A DNA stretch of 64,000 nt from Crocinitomicaceae bacterium. Its GTDB lineage: Bacteria; Bacteroidota; Bacteroidia; Flavobacteriales_D; Crocinitomicaceae. Position numbers and translations under genes: made by a program. The notes below the pieces were generated by a model that made no database searches, was not told the DNA's origin, and saw only the letters and a list, made by a program, of their open reading frames with translations. This document shows positions 8,496 through 16,166 of this stretch, one piece after another. The stretch spans positions 22,704 through 86,703 of the forward strand of contig JALQYQ010000047.1 of the NCBI GenBank assembly GCA_023262855.1. The letters are read 5' to 3'. Within the stretch, counting starts at the first letter, position 1. The number at the start of each line of letters is the position of its first letter.

Positions 8496-8583
8496 GCTGC
8501 AAAATTACCTTCAAACATTCGATTGAAGATAAATATTTCAATTTTTTTGTGCAAAATGAACAAAACAATTCGTCAAGCGTTGC

Positions 8584-8591
8584 TATATTTG
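8584..8591 (+). promoter_or_regulatory. Candidate -7 element of ferredoxin gene (TATATTTG)
   Basis: A perfect TAnnTTTG match 20 bp before the ferredoxin ATG. A T-rich TTTG at 8546-8549 is too far (34 bp) to count as a standard -33 box. Confidence 0.5.
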
Positions 8592-8611
8592 CAAACCAAA
8601 ATTTTTGAGTC

Positions 8612-8959
8612 ATGGCAATAATGATTACGGACGAATGCATTAACTGCGGAGCTTGCGAGCCTGAATGTCCGAATAACGCAATATATGAAGGTGGTGCTGA
8701 ATGGAAATATTCAGACGGAACTACGCTTAAAGGAATAATTACAACATTGGACGGTGAAGAAATCTTAGCGGATAAAGCTTTCGAGCCAGTAGATATGGAT
8801 GTGTATTACATAGCGCACGACAAATGTACGGAGTGTGTTGGTTTCCACGATGAGCCACAATGTGCAGCTGTTTGTCCGGTTGATTGTTGTGTTGACGACC
8901 CGAATTACAGAGAATCAGAAGACGAATTATTGGCGAAGAAAAGTTTCTTGCATTTATAA
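8612..8959 (+). CDS. 2x[4Fe-4S] ferredoxin
   Basis: 115 residues. It has two cluster-binding cysteine sets: [19 protein letters not shown] near the N-terminus (CxxCxxCxxxCP) and [20 protein letters not shown], with an extended loop between Cys2 and Cys3 as in YfhL-type ferredoxins. Such proteins carry low-potential electrons in the cytoplasm; the partner is unknown. Divergent from the acyl-CoA reductase and followed by a clear terminator. A second ATG four codons in (MIMITD/MITD) is an alternative start. Confidence 0.92.
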   Translation: MAIMITDECINCGACEPECPNNAIYEGGAEWKYSDGTTLKGIITTLDGEEILADKAFEPVDMDVYYIAHDKCTECVGFHDEPQCAAVCPVDCCVDDPNYRESEDELLAKKSFLHL

Positions 8960-8980
8960 GACGTTTCATTTCAAGGATAT

Positions 8981-9015
8981 AAAAACGGTTCACATCAGAT
9001 GAGCCGTTTTTTTTT
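8981..9015 (+). terminator. Intrinsic terminator after ferredoxin
   Basis: Arms AAAACGGTTCA / TGAGCCGTTTT with one G-T wobble and a 7-nt loop, followed by a run of T up to 9015. Confidence 0.85.
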
Positions 9016-9045
9016 GCTCAAAAAGTGATTTTTTACAAAGATTGC

Positions 9046-9074
9046 TTGACAATTCAGAATTCTCATTAACTTTG
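9046..9074 (+). promoter_or_regulatory. Promoter of the SRP RNA
   Basis: TTG (9046-9048), 18-bp spacer, then TAACTTTG (9067-9074). This is a near-ideal Bacteroidota vegetative promoter, placing the start within a few bases of 9079, where the RNA's closing stem begins. Confidence 0.8.
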
Positions 9075-9078
9075 CGGC

Positions 9079-9175
9079 GGGGTAAGTCTTGTACGACCAG
9101 CTCCTTCTGACTCCTCCAGGACGGGAACGTAGCAAAGGTAAGAAGTTGAGCGGTGCGATATGAGTAGCTTACCCC
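9079..9175 (+). ncRNA. ffs: Small signal recognition particle RNA (4.5S)
   Basis: About 97 nt. The ends pair (GGGGTAAG with CTTACCCC). The centre contains the universally conserved SRP domain IV: CCAGG, then ACG-GGAA-CGT (a GGAA tetraloop closed by three pairs), then AGCAAAGG, equivalent to the AGCA internal loop that binds Ffh. The RNA guides ribosomes translating membrane proteins to FtsY. It has its own promoter just upstream. Exact ends are inferred from the stem. I am confident of identity because loop and flanking motifs both match. Confidence 0.93.
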
Positions 9176-9277
9176 TCTTTTTTTGTCCAAGAATTTGGTT
9201 AAATGGTCATCACCTGAATTGCCCACTGCAATTGACTCCAATTCATATTGATTTACAAATAATTAGATAAATGAAGT

Positions 9278-9637
9278 ATGTTAATAGAAGTACATCCAAA
9301 GTTGCCCATGCTTAACAAAACTATTACGAAGGATTTCTACATAAATCAATTAAATTTTGAAGTGTTTGGGGATTCTGAATTTGATGGTTACTTAATGTTG
9401 AAGAAGGACAAAATACAACTTCACTTTTTCGAATTCAGCAGCCTAAATCCGAAAGAAAACTACGGTCAAGTTTATATCAGAACAAATGATATTGATGAGC
9501 TTTACCAACATCTAATAAACTCGAACATTTCAATACATCCAAATGGAAAGCTAGAACTAAAACCGTGGGGTCAAAAAGAGTTTTCTATATTAGATCCAGA
9601 TAGCAACTTATTGACTTTTGGACAAAATTACTTTTAA
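9278..9637 (+). CDS. VOC-superfamily (glyoxalase/bleomycin-resistance-like) protein
   Basis: 119 residues with the paired beta-alpha-beta-beta-beta plan of VOC proteins: an N-terminal half (HPKLPMLNKTITKDFYINQL, then NFEVFGDSEFDG) and a C-terminal half ending KPWGQKEFSILDPDSNLLTF, with a Glu/Asp-containing C-terminal strand typical of the family. Length and composition fit bleomycin-resistance-like and glyoxalase-like members; the substrate cannot be told. It is a single gene following the SRP RNA by about 100 bp. Confidence 0.75.
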   Translation: MLIEVHPKLPMLNKTITKDFYINQLNFEVFGDSEFDGYLMLKKDKIQLHFFEFSSLNPKENYGQVYIRTNDIDELYQHLINSNISIHPNGKLELKPWGQKEFSILDPDSNLLTFGQNYF

Positions 9638-9798
9638 ATTTATCCATTAGTATTCTTGTTTAAACAATTACAAATGGTGCGACTGAAAAAGTCTTTTCTC
9701 ACAGAAAAATGTCACTGCAAGCAAAATAGGTTTCATAATTGTGAATAAATCGTAAAAACTACTCTGCTTCCTTTTCTTACTTAACCGTTTCAATGCTT

Positions 9799-9806
9799 TA
9801 TTTTTG
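9799..9806 (+). promoter_or_regulatory. Candidate -7 element of transaldolase (TATTTTTG)
   Basis: A TAnnTTTG match 17 bp before the ATG; the upstream -33 box is not obvious. Confidence 0.45.
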
Positions 9807-9823
9807 TCAAAAAAACGGATTTT

Positions 9824-10480
9824 ATGAAATTTTTCATTGACACAGCGAATTTAAACGATATCAAGGAAGCAAATGACCTTGGAATTTTGGATGGAGTTAC
9901 CACTAACCCATCGTTAATGGCAAAAGAAGGCATCACAGGTGAAGAAAACATTATCAATCACTATGTTGCAATTTGTAACATTGTTGACGGACCTGTAAGT
10001 GCAGAGGTGATTTCAACTGATTTCGAAGGAATGGTGCGTGAAGGTGAAAAATTGGCTGCTTTGCATAAAAACATTGTTGTAAAAATCCCAATGATTCCAG
10101 AAGGAATTAAAGCAATTAAATACTTCTCAGGAAAAGGAATTAAAACGAATTGTACCTTGATTTTCTCTGCTGGACAAGCCTTGTTAGCTGCGAAAGCTGG
10201 TGCAACCTACATTTCTCCGTTCTTGGGACGTTTGGATGATGTTTCAACAAATGGTTTAGATTTAATTGCTCAAATTCGTTTGATTTACGATAACTACATG
10301 TTCGATACACAAATCTTAGCGGCATCTGTTCGTCATCCAATGCACATTATTAACTGTGCTGAAATTGGATCTGACGTGATGACTGGACCATTGAGCGCAA
10401 TTAAAGCTTTGGCAAAACATCCGTTGACTGATATTGGTTTGGCGCAGTTCTTGGCAGATCACGCAAAAGGAAACAATTAA
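9824..10480 (+). CDS. tal: Transaldolase / fructose-6-phosphate aldolase family
   Basis: 218 residues, the length of the short (TalC/FSA-like) transaldolases. Family landmarks are the N-terminal [20 protein letters not shown], the motif [13 protein letters not shown], the Schiff-base lysine in VVKIPM (Lys87), the segment [20 protein letters not shown] and the phosphate-binding ASVRHP region. The enzyme transfers a dihydroxyacetone unit between sugar phosphates in the non-oxidative pentose phosphate pathway. Whether it acts as transaldolase or as fructose-6-phosphate aldolase depends on one or two active-site residues that I cannot assign safely. Closed by a bidirectional terminator. Confidence 0.93.
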   Translation: MKFFIDTANLNDIKEANDLGILDGVTTNPSLMAKEGITGEENIINHYVAICNIVDGPVSAEVISTDFEGMVREGEKLAALHKNIVVKIPMIPEGIKAIKYFSGKGIKTNCTLIFSAGQALLAAKAGATYISPFLGRLDDVSTNGLDLIAQIRLIYDNYMFDTQILAASVRHPMHIINCAEIGSDVMTGPLSAIKALAKHPLTDIGLAQFLADHAKGNN

Positions 10481-10555
10481 TTCTTCAACGTATTTTCACT
10501 TCGAATTACTTCGTTCTGCTTGGTGAAAATTCGTTTTGCAGGATATTAAAATAGA

Positions 10556-10588
10556 AAAGAGCGATTAGATGATCTAGTCGCTCTTTTT
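10556..10588. terminator. Bidirectional terminator between tal and the NTF2-like gene
   Basis: A 15-bp stem (AAAGAGCGA...TCGCTCTTT, one G-T pair) with a tiny loop. TTTTT follows on plus, and CTCTTTTCTATTTT on minus, so it can end both convergent transcripts. Confidence 0.85.
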
Positions 10589-10600
10589 AGTTTGCACTTT

Positions 10601-11062
10601 TTATTTCTTTGGTTCAAGTGGCTCATCACGCAATCTGATGAACGATTGCACTTTTTCATTTTCAATCAAAACGGTCAAATTGTAATAAACCAATTTCCAT
10701 TCACCTTTCTTTTTCACCATGATTCCGCTTCCACGACAACCGCGCATCCACGTGTCCAAATCTTCATCGAACCAAGCCATTTTCTTGTTTTCTGAAAACA
10801 TCCAAACGCGATTCGACGGTTTGAAATCCCACGCTCTACCCTTGTCGAAATACGGTTTTGCGAATGCTGAAAAAGCTTCTTTGTCCCAACGCTCACCTGG
10901 CGCTGTACCCAAATACACAAAGGATTTATCCATCAATCCGAAGAAAGCATTGTAATCTACTTGTGCAGCGGCTTTGTGCCAATTGTTAATCAACGAATCA
11001 AGTTCTTGCGCATTCGTTGTTGAAATTAAGAAGGACGTTACGAGTAAGAGTATATATTTCAT
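10601..11062 (-). CDS. Secreted NTF2/SnoaL-like (DUF4440-type) protein
   Basis: 153 residues from the ATG at 11062, which begins a signal peptide (MKYILLLVTSFLISTTNAQ); an upstream in-frame start would add 18 polar residues that spoil it. The mature part resembles the DUF4440/SnoaL-like cone fold: a helical N-terminus (LINNWHKAAAQVDYNAFFGL, then MDKSFVYLGT), strands with DEDLDTWMRGCRGSGIMVKK and a final WKLVYYNLTVLIE. These proteins are often secreted, with unknown ligands. It lies just after the terminator of the subtilase gene on the same strand. Confidence 0.8.
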   Translation of the reverse strand: MKYILLLVTSFLISTTNAQELDSLINNWHKAAAQVDYNAFFGLMDKSFVYLGTAPGERWDKEAFSAFAKPYFDKGRAWDFKPSNRVWMFSENKKMAWFDEDLDTWMRGCRGSGIMVKKKGEWKLVYYNLTVLIENEKVQSFIRLRDEPLEPKK

Positions 11063-11080
11063 ATCGGTGTTTTTAGAATT

Positions 11081-11111
11081 AAAAAAGGCTACCCGATAAT
11101 CGAATAGCCTT
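11081..11111 (-). terminator. Intrinsic terminator after the S8 peptidase
   Basis: Arms AAGGCTA / TAGCCTT around a 13-nt loop with a T-run on the minus strand. The T-run ends only about 18 bp before the NTF2-like start codon. Confidence 0.8.
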
Positions 11112-11128
11112 CTCAATTTTTAGAAATT

Positions 11129-12727
11129 TTATTTTGTACCTGCTTTTGATTTCTCAAGAGCCATACACATTTTTACTGCATTCTTTACATTCACAACTCC
11201 ACCAGTAACTGAAAGCGTTGAAAAATCAACTTTCTCAGTTGTAGAACCTGGTTTCAATTGTTGCGTTCCTTTGTACGATTTTGCTGATTTCAACATAATT
11301 TCTTTGATCTCTTTCATCGTCAACGTAGGGAAATAACCTTGTAACAACGCTGCAACACCAGCAACCATTGGAGCAGCCATTGATGTTCCGTTCAATTTTG
11401 CATAATCACTTTGTGGTACAGAGTTGTAAATGTCATGTCCTGGTGCAAATACATCTACTCGTGTTTGTCCGTAATTAGAGAATGAAGCTGCCAATTTTTC
11501 TTTTGTCATACGTGTAGACGCTCCAATTGTCAAGAACATATCCAAGGGTTTAGTTTGGAAACTGTACAATGACGTTGGGAAATTTGGATCTGTATCGATG
11601 TTTGCGTTGTCATTACCAGCAGCGTGTACCAACAATACTCCTTTTGAATCTGCATATTTGAATGCTTCGAACACTTCTTTTTGGTGAACAGAATACGCTT
11701 TACCGAACGACATATTGATCACTTGCGCACCATTGTCAACTGCGTAACGAATTGCCAAAGCGATGTCTTTATCTTGCTCATCTCCATTTGGAACAGCGCG
11801 TAAAACCATCAATTTCACATTGTCAGCAACTCCGTCACCACCTAAACCATTTCCACGAATTGCTCCGATGATTCCTCCAACGTGTGTTCCATGCAATGCT
11901 TCTGGACCTTCAACGTTATTGTTTCCGTAATTTTTATCTGTAAAATCGTGAGGATTATCACCAATCAACGCACGGTCATCAAATTCAACGTTTAAGTTAT
12001 AGTTAACCATTTGTTCAATTTGCGTTTTTTGTTCCGCCATGATTTCTTTGGTCACTTCACCTTTCAAAATAGCAATGGCAAAATCTTTCAATTGAATCAT
12101 TTGCTCTTCTGTAGGATTCCATTTTTCCAAATCCTTCAAGGTGTAATCAGTTTTACCGATTGTTGTTCCCACCATCATTGGAACTTGATCGATCATCATT
12201 GTAATCATATCAATTTGCTCCAAATAACCTGAATAATTTGTGTATTCAGCTTGAACTTCGGCTTTCACTTTTTCATACAAAGCGTATTCTTCTTTTTCTG
12301 AAGCTGACAAGGTTTCAACGTCAATTCCGTCGAACTTTTTCGCTAAATCTCTTAAAATACGTGTTTTCTCCAAACACGCCTCGTTGACATTCTCACCTTT
12401 TGCGTTTCCTAGGAAATTCCATCCGTGAACGTCATCGATGTAACCATTTTTATCATCATCCACTCCATTGTTTGGAATTTCATCGCTGTTCACCCAGATT
12501 TTTCCTTCCAAATCTTTGTGCTCAATGTCGATTCCTGAATCAATAACAGCAACTACAACTGAATTTGATTTTCTCTTTTTCAAAAGTTTGTATGCCGCTT
12601 CAGTTTCCATACCTGCTTTACCATTGTACCAATTTAGCACGTCTTTGTCAGGAGCTTGGCCATAAAGTAAATTCGTTATTCCAAAAGCAAAAATGGATAA
12701 ACTAAGTTGAATGATTCTTTTTTTCAT
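11129..12727 (-). CDS. Secreted subtilisin-like serine peptidase (S8)
   Basis: 532 residues with a signal peptide (about 1-23). The catalytic triad is readable: Asp63 in AVIDSGID, His279 in LHGTHVGG and Ser449 in NGTSMAAP; the oxyanion Asn372 lies in HAAGNDN. A 200-residue insertion between Asp and His (about 80-275, with long charged helices) is unusual for subtilisins but frequent in Bacteroidota S8 members. No T9SS C-terminal domain is visible, so it is probably periplasmic or released through the Sec route alone. Its substrate is unknown. It is divergent from the second subtilase. Confidence 0.93.
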   Translation of the reverse strand: MKKRIIQLSLSIFAFGITNLLYGQAPDKDVLNWYNGKAGMETEAAYKLLKKRKSNSVVVAVIDSGIDIEHKDLEGKIWVNSDEIPNNGVDDDKNGYIDDVHGWNFLGNAKGENVNEACLEKTRILRDLAKKFDGIDVETLSASEKEEYALYEKVKAEVQAEYTNYSGYLEQIDMITMMIDQVPMMVGTTIGKTDYTLKDLEKWNPTEEQMIQLKDFAIAILKGEVTKEIMAEQKTQIEQMVNYNLNVEFDDRALIGDNPHDFTDKNYGNNNVEGPEALHGTHVGGIIGAIRGNGLGGDGVADNVKLMVLRAVPNGDEQDKDIALAIRYAVDNGAQVINMSFGKAYSVHQKEVFEAFKYADSKGVLLVHAAGNDNANIDTDPNFPTSLYSFQTKPLDMFLTIGASTRMTKEKLAASFSNYGQTRVDVFAPGHDIYNSVPQSDYAKLNGTSMAAPMVAGVAALLQGYFPTLTMKEIKEIMLKSAKSYKGTQQLKPGSTTEKVDFSTLSVTGGVVNVKNAVKMCMALEKSKAGTK

Positions 12728-12848
12728 AGTGATGTGAACTTAATAATTGTCTAATAATTAACCGAAAAGTAGAAATTATCTTTTAAACCATGCTGATTTT
12801 TTAACCATTCGGTTTATATTTACGTCTTAAGGTAAAAATTGCTTACAA

Positions 12849-15416
12849 ATGGTTCGAACTAACTTGTCACTGCTCACTGGGATTCTAGCGTTTCTTTTTC
12901 TATCAACGAATTCCTTTTCTCAACATCACAAATTTGGCTTTCAGGCTTATTTGGACAAAGCACCCAATGACATCACGACGTTTTGTGTACCGAATGATGC
13001 TCAAACAAAAGAATTGTTAAACAAAGAGCGCATTACTGTAAAATATCAAACGGCGAATTGGTTATTTATTTCCACCACAGCAAGTTGGATTGACGCAAAG
13101 ACAAAAAGTCGCGAATTGAGCAATTATTACTTTGAATATGCGCCACCTGTCGCTTTGGCGGATAGTGCTTTGGTAAAACACAATGTTGTTCAAGTACACA
13201 ATGGTCTTGGAGGTTTGAGCAGTTCACATACTGGAAAAGATGTCATTGTTGGTTTTGTGGATCAAGGAATTGATTGGAATCACCCAGATTTCTTGGATGC
13301 GAATGGAAATACACGTGTTTTACGTTATTGGGATCATTCAACGAACACAGGTGGAACCGTTCCTCAACCCTATAATTATGGAATTGTTTGGGATTCAGCA
13401 GCCATCAACAATGGAACATGTACGAGTACAGAAGAATCGACAGCTCATGGCTCAACCGTTGCGGGAATGGGAACGGGAAATGGAAATGCAAACGGATCGA
13501 ATACAGGCGTTGCTTCAGATGCTAAAATCATCATTGTAGAAACAAATTTCAACCTTACGAACTGGACTTTATCCATTGCTGATGCGTGTGATTACATTTT
13601 TAAAGTTGCTGATACACTCGGATTACCAGCTGTTGTCAACTTGAGTTTAGGATCTTATTTAGGAAGTCATGACGGCTTGGATCCTGCTGGTGAATACATT
13701 GATTCCTTATTAACAGCGAAGGAAGGACGAATTGTTGTTTGTGCTGCAGGAAATTCTGGAAGTCAAGGAAAATACCACGTAACAGGAACAGTTGACAGTG
13801 ATACCTCATTCGTTTGGTTACAAAACAACAGTTCAGCAAGTGCCGCTTTTGGTGCCAATCACATTTATTTTGACTTATGGTCGGATCAAAGTGATGCAAC
13901 GTTTGATTTCGCGTTTGGAGCAGACAAGCCAGGTCCTGCATACGGATTTAGGGGGAGAACGAGCTTCCACCCTGCTCAATCTTCGATCAATGTTCCAATT
14001 TTCGACACCATTTACAATGCCAATGGAAACCGCATTGCAACGATTGAAATTTACACGGAAATCGTGAATGGCAACTATCATTTAGAAGCGTATTACAGCA
14101 ATGTCGATTCAACAAATTACTTGTTCCGCTTTGAGACAAAAGGCAGCGGAAAATACGATTTATGGAGTGGAACGTGGATGGGTTTAAACAATTTGGTTAC
14201 GAGCATTCCTTCTTCGGTTGTGATGCCAGCAATTGTAAATTACCACATGCCTGATTCCTTGCAAACAATTGTTTCTTCATGGGCATGTTCCGATAAAGTC
14301 ATTACGGTTGGAAATTTCCGAAATCGTAAGAGCCACATTGACAATAACAACAACCCATTTGTTTCTCCTGATCCAACTTTACCGGGTAAATTATCTCCAA
14401 ATTCAAGTAAAGGACCGAACAGACACAACAGTCAAAAACCAGATATTTCAGCGAGTGGAGATATTTCACTTTCTGCTGCACCACTTTGGTTGTTAACAAA
14501 TCCTGCTTATTGGGCTGCAGTAGATTCTGGCGGTTGGCACGCACGAAACGGTGGAACATCGATGGCATCGCCTGTTATTTCTGGGATTGCTGCGCTGTAC
14601 CTTGAAAAATGTAACAAAGCAACATACGCCGATTTCAAAACGGATTTAATTGCAACAGCATACAGTGATGGATTCACAGGTTCCTTGCCAAATTACGGTT
14701 ATGGAAATGGAAAAGCGGATGCTTTGGCCTTGTTGTTAGCGAATGAGTTCACAGCAACATTGGTTGTCAACGATACGATTTGTGCCTACTCTCCTATTCT
14801 TATTAATTCGACTTCTTCAACGCCAATCACAAATGCCTTGTGGTCAAATGGATATGAAGGATATCCGATTCAACCGAATACCTCTGGTGATTATTCTGCC
14901 TTAGCAATCAATCAAAAGGGATGTACAGCGCAAACAGACACAGCAAGCGTTGAAGTTTTACCGGCATTCCCGATTGATCCAATTACTGTTAACGGAAATC
15001 AATTGTCAACATTTACACTTGCTTCGAATTACCAATGGACTTTGAATGGTGCGGATATTTCTGGTGCAACAAACGCTACTTTGGACATTACGCCTCCGTA
15101 CGGAACGTACACATGTTACACCGTAAATACGAATGGTTGTGTTTCAGAAACGGCTCCAATTGTGATTGTTTTAGGTCTAACGGAAGAAAATTCAGATAAA
15201 ATCTCCATTTTCCCGAATCCAACGAATGATTTCTTCAAAATAAAATCGAATGAACCAATTAAAGCTGTTCATGTCCTCGATAACAACGGCAAAGAATTGT
15301 TTATCAACAAAATAGACACAAACACTTATTCCATTTCTTCCTTTCCAAAAGGAATCTATCACGTGATAATTGAATTAGAATCAGAAAAGATTTACTCAAA
15401 AATCACAAGAATGTAA
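12849..15416 (+). CDS. S8 subtilase with T9SS sorting domain
   Basis: 855 residues with a signal peptide (1-24). The triad is Asp138 (VGFVDQGID), His200 (AHGSTVAG) and Ser571 (GGTSMASP); the oxyanion Asn302 is in CAAGNSG. A 270-residue insert lies between the Asn and Ser blocks. After the peptidase come Ig-like or PKD-like beta segments (about 640-770) and a type A sorting domain at the C-terminus (ISIFPNPTNDFFKIKSNEPI ... SISSFPKGIYHVIIELES), which directs export to the cell surface by the T9SS. It is probably an extracellular protease. Confidence 0.94.
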   Translation: MVRTNLSLLTGILAFLFLSTNSFSQHHKFGFQAYLDKAPNDITTFCVPNDAQTKELLNKERITVKYQTANWLFISTTASWIDAKTKSRELSNYYFEYAPPVALADSALVKHNVVQVHNGLGGLSSSHTGKDVIVGFVDQGIDWNHPDFLDANGNTRVLRYWDHSTNTGGTVPQPYNYGIVWDSAAINNGTCTSTEESTAHGSTVAGMGTGNGNANGSNTGVASDAKIIIVETNFNLTNWTLSIADACDYIFKVADTLGLPAVVNLSLGSYLGSHDGLDPAGEYIDSLLTAKEGRIVVCAAGNSGSQGKYHVTGTVDSDTSFVWLQNNSSASAAFGANHIYFDLWSDQSDATFDFAFGADKPGPAYGFRGRTSFHPAQSSINVPIFDTIYNANGNRIATIEIYTEIVNGNYHLEAYYSNVDSTNYLFRFETKGSGKYDLWSGTWMGLNNLVTSIPSSVVMPAIVNYHMPDSLQTIVSSWACSDKVITVGNFRNRKSHIDNNNNPFVSPDPTLPGKLSPNSSKGPNRHNSQKPDISASGDISLSAAPLWLLTNPAYWAAVDSGGWHARNGGTSMASPVISGIAALYLEKCNKATYADFKTDLIATAYSDGFTGSLPNYGYGNGKADALALLLANEFTATLVVNDTICAYSPILINSTSSTPITNALWSNGYEGYPIQPNTSGDYSALAINQKGCTAQTDTASVEVLPAFPIDPITVNGNQLSTFTLASNYQWTLNGADISGATNATLDITPPYGTYTCYTVNTNGCVSETAPIVIVLGLTEENSDKISIFPNPTNDFFKIKSNEPIKAVHVLDNNGKELFINKIDTNTYSISSFPKGIYHVIIELESEKIYSKITRM

Positions 15417-15444
15417 TTTGGCTAACAAAGAATTTATATTTTTG
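15417..15444 (+). promoter_or_regulatory. Candidate promoter of DUF5606 gene
   Basis: TTTG (15417-15420), 16-bp spacer, TATTTTTG (15437-15444); the predicted start is just before the ATG at 15464. The -33 box overlaps the last base pairs after the subtilase stop codon. Confidence 0.55.
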
Positions 15445-15463
15445 GCGACGTAAATAATTAAGA

Positions 15464-16066
15464 ATGAATTTAACAGGTATAATTGCAATTTCAGGAAGAC
15501 CAGGTCTTTACAAAGTAATCGCTCAAGGTAAAAACAGTATTATCGTTGAGTCTTTGATTGATAACAAACGTTTTCCAGCGTACGCTACGGATCGTATTTC
15601 AGCATTAGATGACATTTCTATTTACACGTATGATGAAGATGCACCGTTGCGTGATTTGTTAACAGCAATTTATACGAAAGAAGGCGGTAAAGAATGTCCT
15701 TCTCACAAAGAAGATTTAAAAGTGCTTCAAGCGTATTTGTTAGAGATTCTACCTAATTATGACCAAGAGCGTGTTTATCCTTCAGACGTTAAGAAAATGT
15801 TTCAATGGTACAACTTATTGCACAAATCTGGAAACTTAAACGTTGAGGAAGAAAAAGCAGAAGAAGTTGTTGCTGAGAAAAAAGCTCCTAAAGCGAAAAA
15901 AGCAGCGGTAGATGCGACAGAAGAAGTTGCACCTGCAAAAAAAGCTCCTGCTAAAAAAGCGGCTACAACTGCTAAACCAAAAGCAGCTCCAGCAGCAAAA
16001 GCAGCAAAACCAGCAGCAGCTAAAAAAACAACAGCTACTAAAACAGGTTCAAGTCGCGGAAAATAA
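15464..16066 (+). CDS. DUF5606 protein with Ala/Lys-rich histone-H1-like tail
   Basis: 200 residues. The first 125 form a conserved Bacteroidota domain I assign to DUF5606 (MNLTGIIAISGRPGLYKVIA; SLIDNKRFPAYATDRISALD; a segment with VYPSDVKKMFQWYNLL). The last 70 residues are low-complexity, with repeats of KKA, APAKK and KPAAAKK like eukaryotic H1 and bacterial H1-like tails, predicted to be disordered and highly basic. DUF5606 function is not established; the N-terminal half looks like a small barrel. The tail suggests nucleic-acid or ribosome contact, which is inference. A strong promoter precedes it and a terminator follows, so it is monocistronic. Confidence 0.85.
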   Translation: MNLTGIIAISGRPGLYKVIAQGKNSIIVESLIDNKRFPAYATDRISALDDISIYTYDEDAPLRDLLTAIYTKEGGKECPSHKEDLKVLQAYLLEILPNYDQERVYPSDVKKMFQWYNLLHKSGNLNVEEEKAEEVVAEKKAPKAKKAAVDATEEVAPAKKAPAKKAATTAKPKAAPAAKAAKPAAAKKTTATKTGSSRGK

Positions 16067-16078
16067 ACTAGTGAACTG

Positions 16079-16092
16079 TCCGCCGCGGCGGA
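16079..16092. repeat. Dispersed palindrome TCCGCCGCGGCGGA
   Basis: A perfect 14-bp palindrome, much richer in GC than its surroundings, within a longer imperfect inverted repeat ended by ACTAGT on both sides. A near-identical copy is at 19210-19223. Confidence 0.75.
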
Positions 16093-16126
16093 GTGACTAG
16101 TGACGAGATTTTAGAAAATAGATATT

Positions 16127-16153
16127 AAAAAGTCGGAAGTTCCGGCTTTTTTT
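16127..16153 (+). terminator. Intrinsic terminator after DUF5606
   Basis: AAAAAGTCGG / CCGGCTTTTT (one T-G pair) with a loop of 5 nt and a run of seven T. The next gene starts 14 bp later on the same strand. Confidence 0.85.
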
Positions 16154-16166
16154 ATGACATAAGCAT

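Noticed and set aside
8990..9241. Minus-strand 83-codon frame across the SRP RNA
   Set aside because: It is the reverse of the SRP RNA gene and its terminator, with composition set by the RNA; no protein features.
9278..9637. Antibiotic (bleomycin/fosfomycin) resistance gene
   Set aside because: It is a generic VOC fold with no resistance-specific residues that I can see; the substrate is open.
9699..9806. tRNA or other structured RNA before the transaldolase
   Set aside because: No cloverleaf arms or TTCGA-type loop can be found; the stretch is an ordinary leader.
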